Part shown: positions 6,527 to 10,598 of the stretch, piece after piece
Layout: each line of letters opens with the position of its first letter
How positions within the stretch are numbered: the first letter of the stretch is position 1
DNA from: Terriglobales bacterium
Lineage (GTDB): Bacteria; Acidobacteriota; Terriglobia; Terriglobales; Acidobacteriaceae
Reading direction: 5' to 3'
Length of the DNA stretch: 10,598 bases
NCBI GenBank assembly: GCA_030043575.1
Contig: JASHXK010000253.1
Coordinates: 1-10,598 of the forward strand
Made by a program: the position numbers and the translations under genes
The notes under the pieces: model-generated
The model's database searches: none
What the model saw: the letters and a program-made list of their open reading frames with translations, nothing else
What the model was told of the DNA's origin: nothing

Positions 6527-7183
6527 ATGGAACGCAGATACCTGGTGGCAGCTGTCGCTCTGATTGCAACCTTCGCGATCACGTCCCGCGGCTTCCGCGC
6601 CCTCGAGCATGTTTCGCTGGTGCGCTCGGCCCACGCTCAAACCATGACGAATCCCCAATGCCCATACAGTATTGCGTCACGGGCGCTGGCGAAGATCCAT
6701 ACTCATTTGCGTCCGCGTATTCCCGAAGAGGCGCAGATGCTGGCGGAGATGAATGCTCCTTTTGCCTCCATGCAGTCCACGATCGCCGAGCAGATGTCGC
6801 GCCAGAACCAGGCCATCGCGCAATGTGCCCGCGAGCGAGCGATGCGCAATGCGGAGCAGGCTTATCGCGACGCCATGCGGCTGCAACAGCAGATGAGCCA
6901 CCCGGTCAGCTACATGAGCATTTCTCCAGCGGATCTGTCAGGATTGTCTCCCGAGCTGGAATCGCGCATTCAAAAGAGCGCTGCCATCGCAGCCAGGATG
7001 GCTGCCAACAACGTAAGGCTGCAGATTGATGCCAGCCAGTTCGGCCCGCAAATGGAAAACATGGAGGTACCGGTAGTTGATGTGACCGATGATGGCGGAC
7101 GCGTTGCTGCTCATGTTCGCGTACAGACCCACACAAATTGCAAGACCAGCCGCACAACCCACGACCAGCGCCAGCCGGAGTGA
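6527..7183 (+). CDS. Membrane-anchored or exported protein of unknown function
   Basis: I do not recognise this 218-residue protein. MERRYLVAAVALIATFAITS is a basic start plus a hydrophobic segment (about 5-19), followed by RSAHA-Q (33-38), a possible signal peptidase site. The distance from the hydrophobic core to AHA is long, so an uncleaved anchor is equally possible. Residues 65-125 are a Met-, Gln-, Glu- and Ala-rich, probably coiled-coil region (PEEAQMLAEMN, EQMSRQNQAIAQCARERAM). The C-terminus is polar. Three cysteines (44, 100, 205) fall outside the anchor. The frame is open to an upstream ATG at 6461, but AGGAGG (6517-6522) fixes the start at 6527. A strong terminator follows, separating it from the peroxiredoxin gene. 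The last 30 residues are low-complexity and could reflect an old frameshift. Confidence 0.7.
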   Translation: MERRYLVAAVALIATFAITSRGFRALEHVSLVRSAHAQTMTNPQCPYSIASRALAKIHTHLRPRIPEEAQMLAEMNAPFASMQSTIAEQMSRQNQAIAQCARERAMRNAEQAYRDAMRLQQQMSHPVSYMSISPADLSGLSPELESRIQKSAAIAARMAANNVRLQIDASQFGPQMENMEVPVVDVTDDGGRVAAHVRVQTHTNCKTSRTTHDQRQPE

Positions 7184-7232
7184 GGTTGTTCGCGCTCTCG
7201 CTCTTCCGCTGGGGATATAGGAATGCGCATAC

Positions 7233-7270
7233 AAGCGGTACAGCCGACAGACTGTACCGTTTTCTTTTAT
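7233..7270 (+). terminator. Rho-independent terminator
   Basis: CGGTACAG (7236-7243) and CTGTACCG (7252-7259) form a perfect 8-bp stem with an 8-nt loop. The stem can be extended by AAG/TTT including one G-U, and it is followed by TTTTCTTTT. This is the clearest intrinsic terminator of the window. It ends the 6527-7183 transcript and implies that the peroxiredoxin gene has its own promoter in 7271-7368; I found no convincing -35/-10 pair there. Confidence 0.85.
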
Positions 7271-7368
7271 CCGGAAAGAGCTGGCGATCTTTGACCAACC
7301 TCGAAGCCCAGGCCGCGCGTCGGCATCCAATCGGTTGCAATACAAATTCCTGGGAAAGGGACGAAGCA

Positions 7369-8043
7369 ATGTCATCCCTGAGAGAGCGCCTGGATCAGTT
7401 CAAAGCGTCGTTTGAATCCGGCGCTCCGCCCTACAATGTGCCCCATGAAGCAATCGAGACCATGCATCGCGCAACCGGGGAGTTGGAGGCTTCGGGTCTG
7501 GCGGAGAAGGCGCTGAAGGCCGGAGACCGCGCTCCGCAATTCAGCCTGTTCAATCAGGACCACGTCGAGGTCGATTCGAGCAAGCTGCTTCAGCAGGGCT
7601 CGCTGGTCGTCAGCTTCTTCCGGGGGCACTGGTGACCCTACTGCAACATGGAGCTGGAGGCTCTAACGGAGGTTCATTCCGAAATCCGGGCGCTGGGCGC
7701 GCAGCTGGTTGCCATAACCCCTGAGCTGGAGCGGTACACTCGCCTCGTCCATCGAAAGTCGAACTTGACGTTCGATATTCTGTCCGACCCGCACCTGAAG
7801 ACGGCAGAACAGTTCGGGCTGATTTATGTGCTTCCGGACTATCTGCGCGAGTTGTACAAGTCTTTCGGCAGCACGCTGGACAAGTTCAATGACGAATCCG
7901 AATACCGGTTGCCGATGCCCGCACGCTACATCATCGATTCGAGCGGGATCATTCGCTCCGCCGATGTGAACGCCGACTACACAATCCGGCCCGAACCGTC
8001 GGAGACGGTGAGGAGGTTGTCGGATCTTGCAAGGTCGAAGTAA
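7369..8043 (+). CDS. Selenocysteine-containing peroxiredoxin-like protein (UxxC)
   Basis: The reading frame encodes 224 residues if the in-frame TGA at 7633-7635 (codon 89) is read as selenocysteine. The N-terminal helical part (SLRERLDQFKASF, then EAIETMHRATGELEASGLAEKALKAGDRAPQFSLFN) and the thioredoxin-fold core SLVVSFFRGHW-U-PYCNMELEAL match the AhpC/TSA peroxiredoxin-like family. That family normally has W-C-P-Y/F-C-N-x-E-L at this point. The TGA therefore replaces exactly the first, reactive cysteine, and the second one (Cys92) is kept. Downstream conserved elements are intact: LGAQLVAITPE, FDILSDPHLKTAEQFGL, PARYIIDSSGIIRSADVNADYTIRPEP. The predicted role is reduction of peroxides or disulfides in the cytosol using a thiol donor. 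AAAGGGA (7354-7360) precedes the ATG at 7369. A SECIS-like hairpin follows the TGA. The alternative is a nonsense mutation giving a pseudogene; conservation of frame and position argues against it. Confidence 0.85.
7635..7673 (+). promoter_or_regulatory. Putative bacterial SECIS element
   Basis: Directly after the in-frame TGA, TGGAGC (7649-7654) pairs over 6 bp (one G-U) with GCTCTA (7660-7665) around the 5-nt loop TGGAG. The loop starts 19 nt after the TGA and has G at its second position. These features agree with the published bacterial SECIS model as I recall it: apical loop about 16-37 nt from UGA, with a G among its first two bases. A lower stem can form between ACC-CT (7635-7639) and GG-A-GGT (7668-7673, one bulged A). 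Total length is about 39 nt, similar to the E. coli fdhF element. SelB would bind it to deliver Sec-tRNA. Confidence 0.7.
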
Positions 8044-8047
8044 GAGC

Positions 8048-8075
8048 CCCGAGTCTCGCGGTTTCGAGAGCCGGG
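8048..8075. terminator. Hairpin between convergent genes
   Basis: Four bases after the peroxiredoxin stop, CCCG plus TCTCG (8048-8058) pairs with CGAGA plus CGGG (8065-8075). The stem has 9 bp interrupted by a 2x2 mismatch and a 6-nt loop. It lies between two convergent genes and may act as a bidirectional transcription barrier, but no T tract follows on either strand. Confidence 0.4.
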
Positions 8076-8096
8076 AGAGGCCCCGCAACACTCCCT

Positions 8097-8145
8097 CAAG
8101 ATCGGCTAGCGAGTTGGCGAACCCGGGGAAGGAACCTCGATCTTG
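8097..8145. repeat. 8-bp inverted repeat near the 3' end of the Ig-like gene
   Basis: CAAGATCG (8097-8104) and CGATCTTG (8138-8145) are perfect inverted copies separated by 33 nt. The spacer contains a small GTT/AAC stem. The second arm ends 7 nt from the stop of the minus-strand gene, so this may be its transcript-end structure. No T tract is seen. Confidence 0.35.
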
Positions 8146-8152
8146 GTCTGCC

Positions 8153-9046
8153 TTAGTTGGATGCTGTGTAGAAGTACTCGTTCTTTGACCATCGTCCGCC
8201 AATTTCGGTCCATAGCGTGACGTAAATGGTGCTGCCGTCAGTCGGCAGGCCGTTGATGGTTTGCGACAACGTGGTTGTCGGGAGGTTTCCAGACCGGTAG
8301 TAGTTGTTACCTCCCTTTGTGCTGCCTGCGTCGATCCGATAAGCCTGTGCCGTGTTGCTGCCGAGCCATCGAAAGGTCATCGAGTTGCCCGGTATGACTG
8401 AGCCAAGACCTGGGAAAGACATCGTCGCCAGATCCCCCACTCTCGTATTGACAAGGTAGGTGGAGCGCGGACTCTTGACGACAATATGAGTGCTGCCGAG
8501 CGCCACTGTGGTTACTATCCCGTCTTTGTCGACGGTTGCGATCTGCGGATTCTCGGACGAATACTTTATCTGGATGGAATGGGTAACATCGAGTTCCGAC
8601 CCATCCTGAAGCACCCCCATGACGTGGAGCGGGATCCTTTCACCGGCCGCCTCGAATCTTAGAACCGACGGCTGCGTGCCGCTGAGAATTACCGGATCCC
8701 GGGTGTCAACCTGAAGCGAAATTGGTGGCGAACTCACGAGGGAACCATTCGACACGGTTCCTATCGCGCTTACGGTGTAAGGGCTGATCGGAGTGTTTGG
8801 TGGAATCGTGAGTTGAAACTGCAACGGCTGTCCGTTGGTAGTCGCCGAGAAACCGAGCGGGTCCTGCGCTGCGATGGCAATGTGGGAGACCGACGGGTCT
8901 GCATTCACCGAAATGATAACCACCTGTCCGGGATAGACGATCGTACCGCTCGCGGGAGATGTGATCTCCAGCAGATTGCTCTGGGCAAGACATGGAGCGA
9001 CCGCCAAAGTTACCAACAGCGTCATGACTTTGCTGGACATGGGCAT
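8153..9046 (-). CDS. Exported Ig-like (BIG2-type) domain protein
   Basis: This 297-residue protein starts with a signal peptide (SSKVMTLLVTLAVAPCLAQS, cleavage probably after Ala21). Three beta-rich modules follow. Residues 25-114 (ITSPASGTIVYPGQVVIISV to PISLQV) look like an Ig-like domain. Residues 122-201 contain a BIG2-type pattern (GVLQDGSELDVTHS, YSSENPQIATVDKDGIVTTV, GSTHIVV). Residues 208-296 (LGSVIPGNSMTFRW, NGLPTDGSTIYVTLWTEIGGRW) form a C-terminal beta domain that I recall from many soil-bacterial exported proteins. It probably sits at the cell surface or in the periplasm, but ligand and function are unknown. An ATG two codons further in (9040) is also possible; neither start has a good ribosome binding site. 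It is convergent with the peroxiredoxin gene and monocistronic by appearance. Confidence 0.85.
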   Translation of the reverse strand: MPMSSKVMTLLVTLAVAPCLAQSNLLEITSPASGTIVYPGQVVIISVNADPSVSHIAIAAQDPLGFSATTNGQPLQFQLTIPPNTPISPYTVSAIGTVSNGSLVSSPPISLQVDTRDPVILSGTQPSVLRFEAAGERIPLHVMGVLQDGSELDVTHSIQIKYSSENPQIATVDKDGIVTTVALGSTHIVVKSPRSTYLVNTRVGDLATMSFPGLGSVIPGNSMTFRWLGSNTAQAYRIDAGSTKGGNNYYRSGNLPTTTLSQTINGLPTDGSTIYVTLWTEIGGRWSKNEYFYTASN

Positions 9047-9120
9047 GGTTCGTCAGGAGTCAGAGAGGAAATTACTACAACCTCCGGAACGAGTCATCCA
9101 GAAAGCAGGTCCCTCGACTC

Positions 9121-9134
9121 GCCGCTGAAGCGGC
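9121..9134. repeat. CTGAAG-core palindromic hairpin
   Basis: GCCGCTGAAGCGGC is a perfect 6-bp hairpin with a GA centre. It lies upstream of the Ig-like gene and shares its CTGAAG core with the hairpins at 9318-9329 (opposite strand), 9391-9406 and 9934-9951. Confidence 0.55.
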
Positions 9135-9169
9135 TCGGTCGTGACGACAATTTATTTGATTACACGCAC

Positions 9170-9207
9170 CTCAGCGGCGCTACTAAAGTCGTGCGCTGAG
9201 ACAAACC
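9170..9207. repeat. Inverted repeat with a copy of a 23-bp dispersed repeat
   Basis: CTCAGCG (9170-9176) and CGCTGAG (9194-9200) are inverted copies. The right part, 9185-9207 (AAAGTCGTGC-CTGA-ACAAA core), is a direct repeat of 9942-9964 with 19 of 23 positions identical. The 9047-9240 interval holds no gene I can support. It also contains an A/T-rich patch at 9149-9163 and a 5-bp hairpin, AGGGC/GCCCT (9222-9236). Confidence 0.55.
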
Positions 9208-9240
9208 GAACCATGAGTGCAAGGGCCTATAGCCCTCCCG

Positions 9241-9451
9241 GTAGTGGCTCAGTTTGAAACTCTGGCTAGGGTGGAGCACGCTTTTCAGGCGTACAATGGC
9301 AACACTGCCCGGACACCCGGCTTCAGCCGCTGAGGTAAAGGTAGGGATACCTCAGGCGCTAAAGCGCACCTTGAAATACGGCGGTTTATGCACGCCTGAA
9401 GGCGTGTTCCACCCAATAGAACAACCCGTTTAATTCAAACTGAGACACTAC
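9241..9451. mobile_element. MITE-like 211-bp element with 18-bp terminal inverted repeats
   Basis: The ends GTAGTGGCTCAGTTTGAA (9241-9258) and TTCAAACTGAGACACTAC (9434-9451) are inverted copies with one mismatch in 18. A second, inner inverted repeat (9269-9292 with 9392-9414) differs by one substitution and one short indel. Between these lie stacked hairpins: CGGCTTCAGCCG (9318-9329), CTGAGGTA/TACCTCAG (9330-9355), GCGCTAAAGCGC (9356-9367) and CACGCCTGAAGGCGTG (9391-9406). No ORF fits inside, so the element is non-autonomous. No target-site duplication is visible. Such elements are mobilised by a transposase encoded elsewhere; which one is not known. Confidence 0.7.
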
Positions 9452-9891
9452 TAGGTTCCCGTCATCCTTGCCAGGCGCGCACGGCGCTCCTGCCACTCCT
9501 GCGTAGCGAAGATGCGCGGGCCGACTTCGATCAGCCGCGGCAGCATCTGGAAGACGGAGATCGGCGTCCACTTCATGCCCTGTCGCGTGCGATAGCCGCG
9601 ATGGTTAAGCTCCTCGGCGATGGCCGAGTACGGACCGTCCTGAATGGTCAGCTCCATGATGAGGAAGAGGATCTCCTGCTCGGTGGGATTGGGCTCCAGA
9701 CGAGCGGTCTCGGGTACAGCTTGGAGTCCGAAAGGAACTTCTTCGGGTGCGGGCGCTGCGCCCTCGGATTCGGGCAGCTCGCGCTCCCACTCGACGGCGA
9801 CCAGCTTCCATCCCTGCGCGGCTTGCCGCGCGATCTCTTCCGGCCCGAATGAAGCCGGTGCTTCCTGGCGAATGCGTTCAACGTGTGGCAT
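9451..9891 (-). CDS. Small HTH protein related to the serine-recombinase DNA-binding domain
   Basis: The 146-residue product has a helical segment at about 70-130 (EQEILFLIMELTIQDGPYSAI, AEELNHRGYRTRQGMKWTP, SVFQMLPRLIEVGPRIF). This resembles the Recombinase-type helix-turn-helix region of large serine recombinases (IAxxLNxxGxxTRxGxxW pattern). There is no resolvase catalytic domain and no nucleophilic serine motif. It is therefore not a recombinase itself; a DNA-binding or regulatory role is inferred. Residues 1-40 form a separate part (EEIARQAAQGWKLVAVEWER) joined by an Ala/Pro/Glu-rich linker. GAAGG lies about 6 nt before the ATG. The TAG stop spans the edge of the MITE-like element, so that insertion may have set the 3' end. 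Confidence 0.75.
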   Translation of the reverse strand: MPHVERIRQEAPASFGPEEIARQAAQGWKLVAVEWERELPESEGAAPAPEEVPFGLQAVPETARLEPNPTEQEILFLIMELTIQDGPYSAIAEELNHRGYRTRQGMKWTPISVFQMLPRLIEVGPRIFATQEWQERRARLARMTGT

Positions 9892-9933
9892 CTTGCCTTC
9901 TTTCTGGGAGCGCGAAACCTTGCTGCGGCTAAA

Positions 9934-9964
9934 GCACGACTGAAGTCGTGCCCTGATACAAAGC
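9934..9964. repeat. CTGAAG-core hairpin and second copy of the 23-bp repeat
   Basis: GCACGACT (9934-9941) and AGTCGTGC (9944-9951) are perfect 8-bp arms around GA. With the following CCTGATACAAAGC, 9942-9964 repeats 9185-9207 in the same orientation. The rest of the gap (to 10025) contains loosely repeated CTGACAA/CTGTCAA words and no gene. Confidence 0.6.
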
Positions 9965-10025
9965 TTGACCCATCGCTACCGACCCCCTGACAGCCGCAAC
10001 TGACAACCGACGACTGTCAACTGCT

Positions 10026-10598
10026 TCACTGCTCCCGCAGCGTCTGCATCGGATCCAGCCGCGCCGCGCGATAGGCCGGAACGCTACTGGCTACCAGCGA
10101 CACCAGCAGCAGTACCGCGCTCACCGCGACAAATGTCAGCGGGTCAAACGGCTTCACTCCGTAAAGCATCTCCTGCAAAAAGCTCGTCAACACCAGCGAC
10201 GCGATAAGACCGATCGCCAGTCCCGCTGCGGCCAGCACCATGCCGCGGCGAATGATCAATCCCAGCACGCTGTCGCGCTGTGCACCCAGCGCCAGGCGCA
10301 AGCCAATCTCCAGCGTGCGCTGTGCCACCATGTACGACAGAACCGCATACAGGCCGACCGCAGCCAGCAGCAGCGCGATCACGGCGAAAAACGTGATCAG
10401 CACGGTCTGGAAGCGCGGTTGCGCAGCGGAGAGCGAAAGATAATCCTCCACCGTGCTGATGCGATACAGCGGAATGTTGCCGTCGAGCTGTGCCAGCACA
10501 TCGCGCACGGAACCGATCAGGCTCAGCGGATCGCCTGTGGTGCGAATAATGAGCGGGGGCGAGAAAATGATCGCCTGCTTGTAGGCCAGGTAGTAGCG
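10026..10598 (-). CDS. MacB/FtsX-type ABC transporter permease, C-terminal part
   Basis: This is the last 190 residues of an inner-membrane permease whose 5' part lies beyond the window. The frame stays open to the right edge and reads RYYLAYKQAIIFSPP, then RTTGDPLSLIGSVRDVLAQ and IPLYRISTVEDYL, which is periplasmic domain sequence. Three membrane segments follow, at about 65-88, 118-140 and 156-175 of the visible part. Between the first two lies the family motif QRTLEIGLRLALGAQRDSV, the cytoplasmic coupling region that contacts the ATPase. The protein ends VPAYRAARLDPMQTLREQ, the standard end of these MacB/FtsX permeases. The GTG at 10508 is internal and not a start. Family members export peptides, drugs or lipoproteins; the substrate cannot be told. 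The partner ATPase is not in view. Confidence 0.93.
   Translation of the reverse strand, partial: RYYLAYKQAIIFSPPLIIRTTGDPLSLIGSVRDVLAQLDGNIPLYRISTVEDYLSLSAAQPRFQTVLITFFAVIALLLAAVGLYAVLSYMVAQRTLEIGLRLALGAQRDSVLGLIIRRGMVLAAAGLAIGLIASLVLTSFLQEMLYGVKPFDPLTFVAVSAVLLLVSLVASSVPAYRAARLDPMQTLREQ

Noticed and set aside
6938..7375. Minus-strand open frame with a hydrophobic segment (LALVVGCAAGLAICVGLYA)
   Set aside because: It lies opposite the 6527-7183 gene and runs through the plus-strand terminator and the peroxiredoxin start; the hydrophobic stretch is probably a by-product of the opposite strand.
7138..7635. Open frame extending upstream of the peroxiredoxin start and ending at the TGA, as a separate 165-residue gene
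   Set aside because: The upstream part crosses a strong terminator and has no family similarity; the ATG at 7369 has the ribosome binding site, and the TGA falls at the active site, so it is part of the longer selenoprotein.
7633..7635. TGA as a sequencing error or pseudogene stop
   Set aside because: Not fully excluded, but its exact coincidence with the reactive Cys codon, the intact downstream frame and the SECIS-like hairpin make selenocysteine the better reading.
7663..8202. Minus-strand open frame opposite the peroxiredoxin C-terminal half
   Set aside because: It is antisense to clearly conserved protein sequence and contains no motif.
9047..9450. Repeat-rich region considered as a CRISPR array or tRNA/ncRNA gene
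   Set aside because: Repeats are palindromic, not evenly spaced, and lack unique spacers; no cloverleaf with an anticodon arm and TTCGA loop could be built.
10499..10508. GTG at 10508 as the start of the permease
   Set aside because: The frame continues to the window edge with family-like periplasmic sequence (RTTGDPLSLIGS), so the gene is cut by the window, not started here.

Overview
The window looks like a chromosomal segment of a GC-rich, flagellated bacterium. My best guess is an Acidobacteriota (Terriglobia/Koribacter-like) genome. The grounds are the general style of the proteins, the FlbD-MotA-MotB cluster beside flagellin, an HTH-only recombinase-like protein, a MacB-type ABC permease of a kind abundant in that phylum, and many short palindromic intergenic repeats. 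This assignment is inference, not a database result.

Left part (1-6284): a late-flagellar locus built around a divergent intergenic region. On the minus strand flbD, motA and motB overlap and encode the FlbD regulator and the stator. On the plus strand lie flagellin, the filament cap fliD, the flagellin chaperone fliS and a small FliT/FlgN-like helical protein. A near-perfect sigma-28 (FliA) promoter reads towards flagellin. A weaker sigma-28-like site with the same 16-nt spacer reads towards flbD-motA-motB, which suggests coordinated late expression of filament and motor. Flagellin has a roughly 100-nt leader that can fold into a closed multibranch structure just upstream of its ribosome binding site. 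The intergenic regions before flagellin and before fliD both contain long inverted repeats built from 7-nt-periodic words.

Middle part (6285-8152): an exported protein of unknown function is followed by a clear intrinsic terminator. Next comes the most interesting gene, a peroxiredoxin-like protein whose reading frame is interrupted by one TGA exactly at the position of the catalytic cysteine (FRGHW-TGA-PYCN). Immediately after the TGA is a stem-loop that fits the bacterial SECIS model. I read this as a selenocysteine-containing (UxxC) peroxiredoxin-like protein of 224 residues, not as two ORFs or a pseudogene.

Right part (8153-10598): on the minus strand, an exported Ig-like (BIG2-type) protein, a short HTH protein related to the DNA-binding part of serine recombinases, and the C-terminal part of a MacB/FtsX-type ABC permease cut by the window edge. 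Between them is a repeat-rich region with a 211-bp MITE-like element (9241-9451) carrying 18-bp terminal inverted repeats and nested hairpins, several palindromes with a CTGAAG core, and two direct copies of a 23-bp repeat flanking the MITE and the HTH gene.
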